Source: Nitrospira sp. (GTDB lineage Bacteria; Nitrospirota; Nitrospiria; Nitrospirales; Nitrospiraceae). Taken from it: a stretch of DNA of 37,531 nucleotides. The stretch spans positions 1-37,531 of the forward strand of contig JANDJG010000016.1 of the NCBI GenBank assembly GCA_024331085.1. The letters run 5' to 3'. Positions 1 to 9,289 of the stretch are shown here, piece by piece. A program made the translations under genes and the position numbers. Each line of letters opens with the position of its first letter. Within the stretch, counting starts at the first letter, position 1. The notes beneath the pieces were generated by a model. It saw nothing but the letters and a program-made list of their open reading frames with translations, did no database searches and was not told the DNA's origin.

Positions 1-695
1 CGCAGCAACGACTCAAAGGTTTCCACCATGGCGAACGCCGCCGTCCGCTCCAGCGCCTCGACCGTCTGCATGACTTGCGGGACCGTCGGGACAAAGCTCA
101 AATATATTCCACCGGACCGAAGAACCCTGGCCGCATGAGGAACCACTTGCCACGGTTCGGGAAGATCCAGCACCACACGATCAAATGGAACCCCATCCTC
201 CGGCAGCTCGATTGATTCGTAGGCGCTCTTGCGCAAAGCCACCAGGTTATGAACGGGCCCCAGATGACGATCGATGTTCAGAAGCGCGGTGCGGGCGAAA
301 TCTTCGCGCACGTCGTATGTCACAACCAGCCCCTTCGGCCCCACGGCGCGCAAAAGCGCCATGGTGAGTGCTCCCGAACCGGTTCCCGCTTCAAAGACCC
401 GAGCCCCCGGATAGACGTCCGCCCACATGGGAATAAGCGCGAGGTCCTTGGGATACAACACTTGCGCGCCGCGGGGCATTTTGAGCACGTAATCCCTGAA
501 GGTAGGCTTAAGCGCCAACATCTTCTTCCCGCCGGACAGCACAACGACGATGCCGTCCTGTTTCCCGATGATCTCGTCATGAGCGATGGTCTGGCCGCTG
601 AAGTGGTACGTGTGCCCCGCCTTGAGCGTCAGCGCATATTGACGCCCCTTGTGATCGACGAGATGGATGCGTTCGCCGTCGGAAAACAACGACAT
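1..695 (-). CDS. trmI: tRNA (adenine-N1)-methyltransferase TrmI, 3' end cut by window edge
   Basis: S-adenosylmethionine-dependent enzyme expected to make m1A58 in the T-loop of tRNA. 231 codons are visible and the C-terminal part lies outside the window. The N-terminal beta-rich part (about 1-75) has the family's look, followed by a Rossmann methyltransferase fold with SAM motif I AGTGSG at 103-108 and a motif-IV-like LDLPEPW at about 176-182. Start chosen at the ATG at 695; an in-frame ATG three codons upstream (704) is also possible and neither has a strong ribosome binding site. The gene is divergent from nfeD, whose promoter lies just upstream. Identification of the family is secure; the exact base modified is known from the family, not seen here. 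Confidence 0.88.
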   Translation of the reverse strand, partial: MSLFSDGERIHLVDHKGRQYALTLKAGHTYHFSGQTIAHDEIIGKQDGIVVVLSGGKKMLALKPTFRDYVLKMPRGAQVLYPKDLALIPMWADVYPGARVFEAGTGSGALTMALLRAVGPKGLVVTYDVREDFARTALLNIDRHLGPVHNLVALRKSAYESIELPEDGVPFDRVVLDLPEPWQVVPHAARVLRSGGIYLSFVPTVPQVMQTVEALERTAAFAMVETFESLL

Positions 696-745
696 GGCGG
701 GCATTCTAGGTGGTTCATTCCGGGGATTGCAACCAAGCGCCTTCC

Positions 746-774
746 TTGACAGGGTGTCGGGGGGGCCGTAAGAT
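746..774 (+). promoter_or_regulatory. sigma-70-type promoter for nfeD
   Basis: A perfect -35 TTGACA (746-751) is separated by exactly 17 bases from TAAGAT (769-774). The predicted start of transcription is near 781, about 40 bases before nfeD. The placement in a divergent intergenic region supports it. Confidence 0.6.
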
Positions 775-820
775 CAAAATCACCTTTTCCGACTGATAGT
801 TAGGAGATGATCTTTCGCGC

Positions 821-2185
821 ATGAAGGCCCGCATGTCCCGTCATTCCCTCAGACGATGGTTGCCCCCGTCACAAGACACGGTGCCGGCCGTTGGCCGACT
901 TACCTTGTGCATGGTGTGCATGGCGGTTCTGTTTCTCAGTTCGCCCGAGTCTCACGCCGGTGACGTCCTCGTCGCGACCTACGAGGGAGTAATCAACCCC
1001 GTCGCAGCCGAATACATCCATGACGCGCTTGCCGCGGCCGAATCGACATCGGCCCAAGCCGTCATTCTGAGGCTGGATACGCCGGGGGGATTGGACACGT
1101 CCATGCGCCTGATCGTGAAGGACATCACCGGTTCCCCGATTCCGGTCATCGTCTTTGTCGCCCCGTCCGGGGGACGGGCCGCGTCGGCCGGCGTGTTCAT
1201 CACCATGGCAGCCCACGTCGCCGCCATGGCGCCCGGCACGAACATCGGAGCGGCGCATCCGGTCGCAATGGGCGGCGGCGAAATGGACAAGACGATGAGA
1301 GAAAAGGTCGAGAACGACGCCGTCGCATACATCAAAAGTATCGCCGAACAGCGGGGACGAAACGCCTCGTGGGCCGAGGACGCGGTTCGCAAAAGCGTGT
1401 CGGCCACGGAACAGGAGGCCCTGAAACTGAAGATCATCGATCTGATTGCGGAGGATATTCCCGCCCTGCTGAAACAGCTCCATGGACGGAAGGTCGTGAT
1501 GGCCGGCGGGCCGATCACGCTCGCGACCGAAGGCACGTTCTTACGGGAATTTCCGATGGGGCTCCGGCTCGAGCTGCTGAAAGCGCTGAGCGATCCCAAC
1601 ATCGCCTATCTGCTCATGACCATCGGCACCATCGGCATCCTCGCCGAGCTGTACAATCCCGGAGCGATTCTTCCGGGGATCGTCGGAGCGATCAGCCTCA
1701 TTTTGGCTTTTTATTCGCTGCAGTCGCTGCCGGTCAATTACGCGGGGGTGTTGCTGTTCATCCTCGGCATCGTGTTCTTCATTCTCGAGGCCACCGTCAC
1801 AAGCTACGGGCTGCTGGCCATCGGCGGGGTGATTTCCATGGTCCTGGGCTCGCTGATGCTGATCAAATCGGACGCGGAATTCTTTCGAATTTCCTGGTCC
1901 GTCATGATTCCCGTCATCACCGCAACCGCCGCGGTCTCGCTTTTGATCGTCGGGATGGGCGTCCGCGCTCTGCGCCGATCTCCGCAAACGGGAACCGAAG
2001 GAATGATCGGCGCCGTCGGGGTCGCGAAAACGGCGTTACGCCCCGACGGAAAACTGATGATTCATGGAGAACTCTGGGACGCCGTCAGCGACAGCCCTCT
2101 CGAAGAGGGCGCGACCGCCAAGGTCCTCCGCATCGAAGGGCTGACCCTCTACGTCACGCCCGTTTTTCAAAAGAAAGAGGCATAA
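821..2185 (+). CDS. nfeD: NfeD-family membrane serine protease (ClpP-class)
   Basis: 454 residues. An N-terminal hydrophobic signal/anchor (about 26-45) is followed by a periplasmic SppA/ClpP-like protease domain (about 48-220). The likely catalytic dyad is Ser122 in GGRAASAG and Lys172 in AYIKSIAE. Four to five membrane helices follow (about 262-382), then a C-terminal OB-fold NfeD soluble domain (about 392-450). This is the long, protease-bearing NfeD form. Family members are thought to cleave or handle membrane proteins together with a stomatin partner, and the next gene, two bases away, encodes exactly such a partner. ATG 821 is the first start in frame; ATG 833 has a better-spaced AAGG and could be the true start. 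Confidence 0.9.
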   Translation: MKARMSRHSLRRWLPPSQDTVPAVGRLTLCMVCMAVLFLSSPESHAGDVLVATYEGVINPVAAEYIHDALAAAESTSAQAVILRLDTPGGLDTSMRLIVKDITGSPIPVIVFVAPSGGRAASAGVFITMAAHVAAMAPGTNIGAAHPVAMGGGEMDKTMREKVENDAVAYIKSIAEQRGRNASWAEDAVRKSVSATEQEALKLKIIDLIAEDIPALLKQLHGRKVVMAGGPITLATEGTFLREFPMGLRLELLKALSDPNIAYLLMTIGTIGILAELYNPGAILPGIVGAISLILAFYSLQSLPVNYAGVLLFILGIVFFILEATVTSYGLLAIGGVISMVLGSLMLIKSDAEFFRISWSVMIPVITATAAVSLLIVGMGVRALRRSPQTGTEGMIGAVGVAKTALRPDGKLMIHGELWDAVSDSPLEEGATAKVLRIEGLTLYVTPVFQKKEA

Positions 2186-2187
2186 CC

Positions 2188-2967
2188 ATGTTCAGCCCAG
2201 TTGGTTTCATATTGGTGATCATCGCCCTGATCGCGATCGGCAAACTGACGTTCAACGTTCTTCCCGAATATGAGCGCGCCGTCATCTTTCGCCTCGGCCG
2301 CTTGTCGCGCGGCGTCATCGGAGGCAACGGGCCGGGGCTCGTCGTCATCGTTCCGTTCATCGATCGGTTGACGCGGGTGAGTCTCCGCACGATCACGATG
2401 GACGTCCCTCCCCAGGACATCATCACGAAGGACAACGTCACCGTGAAGGTCAACGCCGTCATTTATTTCCGCGTCGTCGATCCGGAACGGGCGATCGTGC
2501 AAGTCGAGGATTATCTCTACGCCACGTCCATGATGGCGCAAACGACTCTTCGCAGCGTCCTTGGCCAAAGCCAGCTCGACGATCTCTTGGCAAAGCGGGA
2601 GCAAATCAACTCGGACCTTCAACGGATCATCGACCAGCAAACGGAGCCATGGGGGGTCAAAGTGACGGCGGTCGAGGTCAAGAACGTGGACCTTCCGCAG
2701 GAAATGCAACGCGCCATCGCGCGCCAAGCCGAAGCGGAGCGGGAACGGCGCGCCAAGATCATCCATGCCGACGGCGAATTTGAGGCCTCGCAGCGATTGG
2801 CCGACGCCGCCGACGTGATCAGTCGAAATCCGGCCGCGCTGCAACTGCGCTATCTCCAAACTTTGGTGGAGATCGCGGCGGAGAAGAATTCCACAACGAT
2901 CTTTCCCATACCGGTTGATACGCTCGCCCCCTTCATCAAGGGCTTGTCCACGACCGAGAAAAAATAG
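2188..2967 (+). CDS. Slipin/stomatin-like SPFH-domain membrane protein
   Basis: 259 residues. One N-terminal membrane helix (about 5-22) is followed by an SPFH/prohibitin-homology domain beginning near [13 protein letters not shown], then a charged alpha-helical, probably coiled-coil region (about 175-215) rich in Glu/Arg/Ala, and a short conserved tail. Such proteins oligomerise on the inner membrane and form the classic partner of long NfeD proteases. The ATG at 2188 is two bases after the nfeD stop and has AAGAGG upstream inside the end of nfeD, so the two genes form an operon and are probably translationally coupled. A longer open frame reading through nfeD in another frame is not real. 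Confidence 0.92.
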   Translation: MFSPVGFILVIIALIAIGKLTFNVLPEYERAVIFRLGRLSRGVIGGNGPGLVVIVPFIDRLTRVSLRTITMDVPPQDIITKDNVTVKVNAVIYFRVVDPERAIVQVEDYLYATSMMAQTTLRSVLGQSQLDDLLAKREQINSDLQRIIDQQTEPWGVKVTAVEVKNVDLPQEMQRAIARQAEAERERRAKIIHADGEFEASQRLADAADVISRNPAALQLRYLQTLVEIAAEKNSTTIFPIPVDTLAPFIKGLSTTEKK

Positions 2968-3249
2968 CGACCGAGCCCTTCGCAAACTGTTGGCGATCTG
3001 ACATAGGTGCGGCACGTCCGCCACAGCCGTCTCTTCATTTCCTCATTAAACCTCTCTAATAGTCGTGGAATTCCGAGACGATGCCGGAGCGTCGTTCTCA
3101 TCTTCCGATCCAGCATCCCTTTTGCTGCGTCTGGGAGAGCACAAGCCGGCGATCCCTGAATCTTTCTGATCGTCTTCGGCATCTAAATAATCAAGAATGG
3201 GAAAGAGCGACACACCATGCGCGACCACCACAGGAAAAGAGGTGCTGTG

Positions 3250-4512
3250 ATGCAGAGCAAGGAATTTCGCATGATGGAAAGCAGCGGCAACACCGAGACA
3301 GTCGAGGTGGAACCGGATACCGACAGCCGGCAAGCCAGCGGCTTGTTGGAGGCGATCGGTCGAGAAGGGGGGGAGTTGCTTCCTCGCGATGAAGAAGAAT
3401 CTCCGACGGCCTCCGAAGACAGTCGCGGCACCGGAGCATTTTTCATGGAGTCCCTGTATTTCCGCTCCTTCGGCGAGCGTCCGTTGTTGACTCGAGACGA
3501 AGAAGTGGCGATCGCGAAACGGATCGATGAAGGCACGAGGCGAATTCGGCGGACGTTGCACCAAGCCGTCAAGTCGCTAGACGGAGCCAAGCAGGTACCG
3601 ACGCTGCAGGAGTCTCTCAAGACACTGCAGTTGGTCAAGCGGCTGAGCGGATTGTCCGCGACGGCGCTTGACGCCGCAGAGCAGGCCCTTGCGTCCGTGC
3701 TGAAAGCGCCGAGCCGTGAGGCGCGGCTGGCGCCGGCGGTCGAAAAGCAGGTGAAGGCCTCGCTTCAAGAAATCAAGTCCGCGAGAGTCATCCTCGAGAA
3801 AGGGAAGGACGAACTGGTCCGCTGCAACCTCCGTTTGGTCGTGGACATCGCGAAGCACTATACGGGACGAGGATTGGCGCTGCTCGATCTCGTTCAAGAA
3901 GGCAACATCGGCTTAATGAAGGCCGCGGAACGATACCAATACCGAAAAGGGTACAAGTTCAGCACCTACGCGACGTGGTGGATCAGGCAGGGCATCACTC
4001 GCGCGCTTGCCGACCAGGCGAGGACGATCCGCGTCCCCGTTCATCAGACCGAAGCTTCCCATCGCATTCTTCGCGTGACCCGCCGGTTGGGGCAACAGTT
4101 CGGACGGCCCGCCCGCCTGGAAGAGGTCGCCGACGCGCTGCGCATGAGGCCCGAACGGCTTCAAGAAACCATGCAGGCGTTTCAAGAACCGGCGGCGTTG
4201 GACGCGACGGTCGGCGACGGAGACACCCAATTCGGCGAGATGATTCCCGATCAGCTTGCGACGCCTCCCGACGCCCATGTGCATCGAGCCGAGCTGACGA
4301 AGCAGTTGGATCGAATCCTGGGCACGCTCACGCCGAGAGAGCAAACGGTGATTCGCCTCCGGTTCGGCATCGGATATGACGAAGCCAGGACCCTGGAGCA
4401 AGTCGGTCAAAACCTCTCGGTGACACGGGAACGGATCCGCCAAATCGAGGCCAAGGCGCTCAAAAAACTCAAGACACCGGCCATCCGAGAACTGTTCGCG
4501 GCCATCAAATAA
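3250..4512 (+). CDS. RNA polymerase sigma factor, sigma-70 group 1/2 (RpoD-like)
   Basis: 420 residues. Region 1.2 starts near residue 66 (ESLYFRSFGERPLLTRDEE). A helical non-conserved segment (about 100-185) follows, then region 2 with the core-binding and -10-recognising helices (192-262, including FSTYATWWIRQGITRAL), region 3 (about 265-345) and region 4 with the -35 helix-turn-helix (355-410, VTRERIRQIEAKALKKLK). There is no acidic region 1.1 of the usual RpoD kind and the total length is short for a housekeeping RpoD, so this is more likely a second, RpoD/RpoS-like factor. ATG 3250 is preferred over ATG 3217 because AGAGGTG sits five bases before it. Confidence 0.88.
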   Translation: MQSKEFRMMESSGNTETVEVEPDTDSRQASGLLEAIGREGGELLPRDEEESPTASEDSRGTGAFFMESLYFRSFGERPLLTRDEEVAIAKRIDEGTRRIRRTLHQAVKSLDGAKQVPTLQESLKTLQLVKRLSGLSATALDAAEQALASVLKAPSREARLAPAVEKQVKASLQEIKSARVILEKGKDELVRCNLRLVVDIAKHYTGRGLALLDLVQEGNIGLMKAAERYQYRKGYKFSTYATWWIRQGITRALADQARTIRVPVHQTEASHRILRVTRRLGQQFGRPARLEEVADALRMRPERLQETMQAFQEPAALDATVGDGDTQFGEMIPDQLATPPDAHVHRAELTKQLDRILGTLTPREQTVIRLRFGIGYDEARTLEQVGQNLSVTRERIRQIEAKALKKLKTPAIRELFAAIK

Positions 4513-4759
4513 ATAGGCCGGCGTCCTCCGTGTCTCTAAAGCGGGAGCCTATGCCGGCACGATGTGGATGGTGCTTCCCCCATAGCAACCGGTTATGTCA
4601 CAATGCGAGTGCCTTCTGACCGTATTCTGCATTCTGTTCTGATGAACACAAGGGATCGCCTCGTAACTTGCTTGCAGTGGGCGACAGTGATTCTTCTCCG
4701 TGGACCGTCACACTGGCAGTCAAATTGAAACGTCCTTCGCTTGTCGCAGGGGTACCGAG

Positions 4760-5548
4760 GTGATTCCATCGTCGAGCGTTTCTCCTCAGAACGCCCGAGA
4801 TCCAAACGTGGCCGGCCGGTTGCAGAGCGGGACGCTCCTTCTTTTCAAAACACCGATTTCTTACGCCGACGGGTGGATCCTCCAATCACGGCTGCATCAA
4901 GACCGCCTTTTGGATGAGAGACCCGATACGGTCATTATTCTGGAACACGACCCCGTCTATACACTGGGGCGAAGCACTCGGCCGAACGATCGACCCAACG
5001 ACGAGCGGATTTTGCGCGCAACCGGCGCGGACGTGCAAATCGTCAACCGGGGAGGCTCGGTGACGTTTCATGGTCCAGGCCAGGTGGTCGTGTACCCTAT
5101 TCTCAAGACGACCGCCTATGCGGCCGGACCGAGACGGCTGGTCTGGCTTTTGGAAGAAGTCGTCATTCGTCTTCTCGCCCGTTGGAACATCGAGGGCGAC
5201 CGTGTGGCTCGGAAGCCCGGCGTCTGGGTTTTTTCTCCATGTCTTGCGAAAATTGCTTCCATCGGCATCCGCATTCAGCAGGGTGTCAGTCTGCACGGCT
5301 TCGCGCTGAACGTCGACATGGATCTCTCGCCATTCGAGCTCATTCGACCGTGCGGTCTCGCGGATTGCCGCATGACCACCATGGGCCGCCTGGGGACCAC
5401 GGGCCTTTCGGTCGCAACGGTCAAACGCGACCTTGCCGAGCTTTTCGGCGAAGTATTCGGCATCGAATGGACTACGACGATACAGATTCCTGATGGTCAT
5501 ACCGGCGCCTCCGGTGAAATTTCATGGTTCGCGGCCTCTCACGCGTAG
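4760..5548 (+). CDS. lipB: Octanoyltransferase LipB
   Basis: Transfers octanoyl groups from acyl carrier protein to lipoyl domains of E2 and GcvH proteins, the first step of lipoate synthesis in the cytoplasm. Family motifs are clear: EHDPVYTLGR, RGGSVTFHGPGQVVVYP, the catalytic-lysine region AKIASIGIRI and the catalytic-cysteine region IRPCGLADCR. The start is uncertain. The in-frame GTG at 4760 (GGGG a few bases upstream) gives 262 residues, a usual length; GTG 4700 and GTG 4808 are alternatives, and the family core starts only near LLLFKTPISYADGW. The gene is followed after 12 bases by the dehydrogenase gene, probably in one transcript. Confidence 0.88.
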   Translation: MIPSSSVSPQNARDPNVAGRLQSGTLLLFKTPISYADGWILQSRLHQDRLLDERPDTVIILEHDPVYTLGRSTRPNDRPNDERILRATGADVQIVNRGGSVTFHGPGQVVVYPILKTTAYAAGPRRLVWLLEEVVIRLLARWNIEGDRVARKPGVWVFSPCLAKIASIGIRIQQGVSLHGFALNVDMDLSPFELIRPCGLADCRMTTMGRLGTTGLSVATVKRDLAELFGEVFGIEWTTTIQIPDGHTGASGEISWFAASHA

Positions 5549-5560
5549 CGACGAGGAGTT

Positions 5561-6817
5561 ATGCAGGAACTCGATACCCATACGTTCCGATTGGCGGTGG
5601 CGCAATTCGACGAGGCGGCGGAGGCCCTGCGCTTGGACCCCAATCTGCGCGAGCGGTTGAAGCTGCCTCAGCGTTCACTGGTGGTCAGCCTTCCGGTCCG
5701 CATGGACGACGGACGGGTGGAGGTTTTCACCGGCTATCGAGTCCAACACGATTCTTCGCGAGGCCCCTCCAAAGGAGGCATTCGCTACCATCCGGACGTG
5801 AGCCTCGGCGAGGTGGCGGCGTTGGCCATGTGGATGACCTGGAAATGCGCCTTGGTCGGCCTCCCCTATGGAGGAGCCAAAGGCGGCATTCGGGTGGCGC
5901 CTAAAACGTTGTCCCGCTCGGAATTGCAGCGGTTGACCAGGCGATACGCGGCGGAAATCTTTCCGCTCATCGGTCCCGACAAGGACGTTCCGGCTCCGGA
6001 TGTCGGAACGGACGCCCAAGTCATGGCGTGGATCATGGACACCTACAGCCAACAGGTCGGCTACGCCGTCCCAGGCGTCGTGACCGGCAAGCCGCTGTCG
6101 CTCGGCGGCAGCCTCGGCCGCGAGGAAGCCACCGGACGCGGAGTCGTGTATGTGGCGATGGAAGCGCTGCGCCATTTTGGGCTATCCATTGACCGCGCGA
6201 CGGTGGCGATCCAAGGATTCGGAAACGTCGGCTCTCATACCGCGCGCATCCTGCAACAAGAGGGGGCCCGCGTGGTCGCCGTCAGCGACGTCAACGGCGG
6301 TTTGTACGATCCCAAGGGACTCGACATCCCGGAACTGCTCCGTCGATATCGCGAAGAAGGGCGGCCCCTCCAGGAAACCAAACTGGGGGAGCCCATTACC
6401 AACGACGACCTATTGGAGCTGGACTGTACGATGCTCGTCCCCGCCGCCCTGTCCGAGCAGATCACGGTCAAAAACGCGTCCCGCCTGCGCTGCAAAATTC
6501 TCGTCGAGGGGGCCAATGGTCCGACCACGCTGGACGCCGATCGCATTCTGATGGAGAAGGGCGTCTTTCTCGTTCCGGACATTCTGGCCAATTCGGGCGG
6601 CGTCATTGTGTCGTACTTCGAGTGGGTGCAGGATCTGCAGCGGTTTTTCTGGAGCGCCGAGGACATCCAGCGGCGGCTTCAAAACCTGATCACCTCGGCC
6701 TTTCACCGCACGCTCGAATTGTCTCGGCGGCAAAAGACGTCGATGCGCATGGCGGCGCTCATGAGCGGGATCGATCAGGTCGCGCAGGCGCATCTCCAGC
6801 GAGGCCTTTATCCATAG
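5561..6817 (+). CDS. gdhA: Glu/Leu/Phe/Val dehydrogenase, probably glutamate dehydrogenase
   Basis: 418 residues, the usual length of the small hexameric type. It would interconvert glutamate and 2-oxoglutarate plus ammonium with NAD(P). The N-terminal substrate domain has GPSKGGIRYHP (Lys71), WKCALVGLPYGGAKGG (Lys95 and catalytic Lys107) and the PAPDVGT segment. The C-terminal Rossmann domain starts near 190 with the dinucleotide motif IQGFGNVGS and an acidic residue at the end of the second strand (VVAVSDVNGG), which fits NAD more than NADP but does not settle it. ATG 5561 has GAGGAG just upstream. It could use another branched or aromatic amino acid, but glutamate is most likely. Confidence 0.9.
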   Translation: MQELDTHTFRLAVAQFDEAAEALRLDPNLRERLKLPQRSLVVSLPVRMDDGRVEVFTGYRVQHDSSRGPSKGGIRYHPDVSLGEVAALAMWMTWKCALVGLPYGGAKGGIRVAPKTLSRSELQRLTRRYAAEIFPLIGPDKDVPAPDVGTDAQVMAWIMDTYSQQVGYAVPGVVTGKPLSLGGSLGREEATGRGVVYVAMEALRHFGLSIDRATVAIQGFGNVGSHTARILQQEGARVVAVSDVNGGLYDPKGLDIPELLRRYREEGRPLQETKLGEPITNDDLLELDCTMLVPAALSEQITVKNASRLRCKILVEGANGPTTLDADRILMEKGVFLVPDILANSGGVIVSYFEWVQDLQRFFWSAEDIQRRLQNLITSAFHRTLELSRRQKTSMRMAALMSGIDQVAQAHLQRGLYP

Positions 6818-6874
6818 AACGAGGCGAACCGAGCAGGATAACGGCCGGATGCCGATCGGATGCCGGAGGCTCCC

Positions 6875-7168
6875 ATGACGAAACAGCACATTCAGACGGC
6901 ATGGGACCGGCACCGCCAAGAGGACTGGCCCGTGTTTTCCAGCTCGCATCAAGGTCAATTGATGACCCTGGACACGGTCATCAGCGGCTGTGTGATATAT
7001 TACCTCGACAGTCCGGACGGGCTTGACGACCAGCGATTGGCCATATTGAAAGACTGTTTGACGGAACTTGACTCGGTGACGGAGGATCTGGACGCCGCCC
7101 CTCTCGCCTACTTTATCCGCCTTCGCCGGCTCGGCGAACTGTTGCTGCAGACGGCCGCACAGCCTTAG
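6875..7168 (+). CDS. Hypothetical protein, 97 residues
   Basis: I do not recognise a family. The protein is acidic, has no signal peptide or membrane helix, and looks mostly alpha-helical, with short motifs such as WPVFSSSHQGQL near the start and a leucine-rich C-terminus. ATG 6875 is preferred because CCGGAGG stands five bases before it; ATG 6860 in the same frame lacks this. It follows the dehydrogenase by 57 bases and may be co-transcribed. The strong ribosome binding site and sensible codon usage support it being a real gene. Confidence 0.7.
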   Translation: MTKQHIQTAWDRHRQEDWPVFSSSHQGQLMTLDTVISGCVIYYLDSPDGLDDQRLAILKDCLTELDSVTEDLDAAPLAYFIRLRRLGELLLQTAAQP

Positions 7169-7231
7169 CGTGAGAATCCATGCCGTTTCGACCTTCGTTC
7201 CCGCGTCGTCATGTCTCGCCGAGCCGGTTTC

Positions 7232-7260
7232 TTGCAGCGGACGCACCTTCTTCTTACAAT
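7232..7260 (+). promoter_or_regulatory. candidate promoter for the secreted hypothetical gene
   Basis: TTGCAG (7232-7237), a 17-base spacer and TACAAT (7255-7260). The -10 box matches five of six consensus positions and the -35 box only three, so this is moderate evidence. It would give a leader of about 90 bases before ATG 7357. Confidence 0.35.
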
Positions 7261-7356
7261 CAAGACCATGCCGTCGACAGACCGCTCAAGGCCGTTGTTC
7301 GCAGGCCCAGACAGATTCGCATACAACAGACTGCGCGTAAATTAAAGGAGAAGAAG

Positions 7357-7890
7357 ATGGGGAATCGTTGTGTAACGAGGGTGGCCGCTTGGCTCGTGGC
7401 AGGGATCATGCTCATCTTGGGCCCCTCGGTCTTTGCGGAGCCGTACGAGCTGAGCCAGGACGACGTCATGGAACCCAAAGGCGTTTCGAGTATGACCGTG
7501 TCTTTGTTCGGAGTCAGACTCGGCGACTCGGAGGCCAAGGCCGTCGAGTCGCTGATGAGCGGGAAAATCTCCGGCGTCAAGGCCGAGCAAGAGGCCAACT
7601 TTATTTTCCTGATCGATCAACGGAAACCGACGGGGCCGATGGCCGGCGTTCGCGTTCAAGACGGAAAAGTCGATCTCATTTTTATCAACAACCGCTTTGC
7701 CTACAAAACGAGAGGCATCTTCCGCAACGTTTTGAACAGCGACAGCCCGGATGAGATCCGAAAGGTGTTGGGCGCGGAAGATTACGGAGATGAAAACGTC
7801 ATGGGAGCCGTTCTGGCCTATGATAAGCAGGGATTTCAAGTCAACTATCTGGGCAAGGATGTGAACGTCGAGTTTGCCCAACCCCGGTAG
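7357..7890 (+). CDS. Secreted hypothetical protein, 177 residues
   Basis: No family recognised. A classical signal peptide (basic start, hydrophobic core about 9-25, cleavage after VFA before EPYE) predicts export to the periplasm. The mature part of about 150 residues reads like a small alpha/beta domain with two similar halves: SLFGVRLGDSEAKAVESL near 47-64, and FRNVLNSDSPDEIRKVLG near 128-145, each joining a beta strand to an amphipathic helix. ATG 7357 has AAAGGAG six bases upstream, so the longer in-frame extension back to 7180 is rejected. It is convergent with the carboxypeptidase gene. Confidence 0.8.
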   Translation: MGNRCVTRVAAWLVAGIMLILGPSVFAEPYELSQDDVMEPKGVSSMTVSLFGVRLGDSEAKAVESLMSGKISGVKAEQEANFIFLIDQRKPTGPMAGVRVQDGKVDLIFINNRFAYKTRGIFRNVLNSDSPDEIRKVLGAEDYGDENVMGAVLAYDKQGFQVNYLGKDVNVEFAQPR

Positions 7891-7922
7891 CCGCTCGCGC
7901 AATCGCCATCCCGTTTCATTTT

Positions 7923-7945
7923 CCGCACGACGAATGACCGTGCGG
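7923..7945 (+). other. short inverted repeat between convergent genes
   Basis: A perfect 7-base stem (CCGCACG with CGTGCGG) and a 9-base loop lie 33 bases after the stop of the secreted hypothetical gene. No T-run follows on either strand, so it is only a possible transcript end or stabiliser. Confidence 0.3.
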
Positions 7946-8109
7946 TTCGGAATGTTTCTCTCCCAATCGATGTTTGGTCTCTGACCGATGCGAGGCGGAT
8001 CCGAGCCGGATGAGAGAGGGCGCTTTGCGCTCCTTCGGCAAGCATCCATCGACCCCGCCGGCGGGAACGGCGTGCGCACAAAAATCCTCGCGGACCGCGC
8101 GAGCAGCGA

Positions 8110-9063
8110 CTATCGAGCAGAACCGGTGAGCCGAATGCCGTAATCGATCAAACTTTCGGCCATCACCCAGCGACGATTGGAGTTCAGAATCACCAAGAGA
8201 AGATCGTTGCCATCTTGGGATACTTTGGCGACGAGACAGCGCCCTGCTTTGGAGGTAAATCCGGTCTTGACTCCTTCGACTCCAGGAATGCGCCCCAACA
8301 GGCGATTGGTGTTGTGCAAGAGATACGACCGACGTCCGCTGACGGGCATAATGAGATCCCGCTTCTCGCGAACGAGTTCACGAAACACCGGGTGCCGCAT
8401 GGCGATTTCGCTCAGCTTGGCAAGGTCTTCGGCCGTGGAATAATGATCGGGAGCGTCGAATCCACAGGCGTTGTTGAAATGTGTGTCGTCCAGCCCAAGT
8501 TCGGCGGCCTTGTCGTTCATCAGCCGAACGAATTGCGCTTCATCCCCGCCGACATGCTCAACGGCCGCCAAACAGGCGTCGTTGGCCGAGACGATCAGCA
8601 TGGCTTTGAGCAGATCCTCCAAGCGAAACACTTCGCCCGTTCGCAGTCCAAGGTGGCTCCTGGGCGCGGCGGCGGCGTTCCGGCTGACGGTGGCATATTC
8701 CCCCAGATGTCCTTTTTCAAGAATGACAAGCGCCGACATGATTTTGGTCAAACTGGCGGGAGAGAGCCGTTTGCCCGCCTCGTATTCATACAGCACTCGA
8801 CCGGACTTGAGGTCTTTTAAGAGCACGCTGTGGGCCGGCACCTTTCTCCACGGAAGAGCATGATGAAAAGAGGCGGCTGAATAGACGGTCTCTCTGCTTG
8901 GGACGACGTTGTGGGGGATGACGTTTTCGGCGTAAGCCAACGCAGCCGACAAGATCGGCAGAAAGAAGCCGAGCATCGCAATCCGCACCATCCGTCCAAG
9001 AGCGGACGCACATCGATGCATCGGCAAGGAGAAAACGGGGCGTGCCCGAATCTTTTTCCTCAA
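8110..9063 (-). CDS. D-alanyl-D-alanine carboxypeptidase (PBP5/6-like, class S11)
   Basis: Removes the terminal D-alanine of peptidoglycan pentapeptides in the periplasm. 317 residues. There is a signal peptide (charged 1-25, hydrophobic 26-44, cleavage after AYA), then the penicilloyl-serine transferase motifs SLTK (Ser104, Lys107), SAN (159-161) and KTG (266-268). It ends about 45 residues after KTG, so the C-terminal beta domain and amphipathic anchor of E. coli PBP5 are absent. TTG 9063 is chosen because AGGAGG lies nine bases upstream; the GTG at 9084 overlaps the upstream stop as GTGA and is the alternative. It is the last gene of a three-gene set. Confidence 0.9.
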   Translation of the reverse strand: MRKKIRARPVFSLPMHRCASALGRMVRIAMLGFFLPILSAALAYAENVIPHNVVPSRETVYSAASFHHALPWRKVPAHSVLLKDLKSGRVLYEYEAGKRLSPASLTKIMSALVILEKGHLGEYATVSRNAAAAPRSHLGLRTGEVFRLEDLLKAMLIVSANDACLAAVEHVGGDEAQFVRLMNDKAAELGLDDTHFNNACGFDAPDHYSTAEDLAKLSEIAMRHPVFRELVREKRDLIMPVSGRRSYLLHNTNRLLGRIPGVEGVKTGFTSKAGRCLVAKVSQDGNDLLLVILNSNRRWVMAESLIDYGIRLTGSAR

Positions 9064-9080
9064 GAGCTGACGCCTCCTTC

Positions 9081-9269
9081 TCACAACGATAAGGTTTCCT
9101 GAACCTTTCGCCCTTTAAGTCCGCTGTCGATCACCTTATGGAAAAACCTCAGTAAATCAGCCAAGTCGATCCAGAATCCACAGTTGATACACCGGGCATG
9201 AATCCGTCGATTGAGCAACGTGTAATGTCGCTCGACCGTCATGCATCCGTTACACCTGAAACATTGCAT
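9081..9269 (-). CDS. Small zinc-ribbon protein, 62 residues
   Basis: Cysteines 3, 6, 9, 27 and 30 form a CxxC-x2-C plus CxxC pattern typical of a zinc ribbon or knuckle, followed by a helical tail (about 35-55). No membrane segment. A role in nucleic-acid or protein binding is possible, but the specific function is unknown. ATG 9269 is chosen; an in-frame GTG at 9323 would overlap the upstream membrane gene and adds nothing conserved-looking. It lies between the membrane protein gene and the carboxypeptidase gene on the same strand. Confidence 0.6.
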   Translation of the reverse strand: MQCFRCNGCMTVERHYTLLNRRIHARCINCGFWIDLADLLRFFHKVIDSGLKGRKVQETLSL

Positions 9270-9289
9270 TCTTTGAGACGGGCCTTCAA

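Noticed and set aside
1369..2967. 532-codon frame joining an Arg-rich out-of-frame stretch of nfeD to the slipin
   Set aside because: The slipin has its own ATG at 2188 with a ribosome binding site, and the upstream part is the wrong frame of the conserved NfeD protein.
4513..4560. Possible terminator after the sigma factor gene (GCCGGC repeated)
   Set aside because: The self-complementary hexamers are 30 bases apart with no T-run; pairing is weak evidence.
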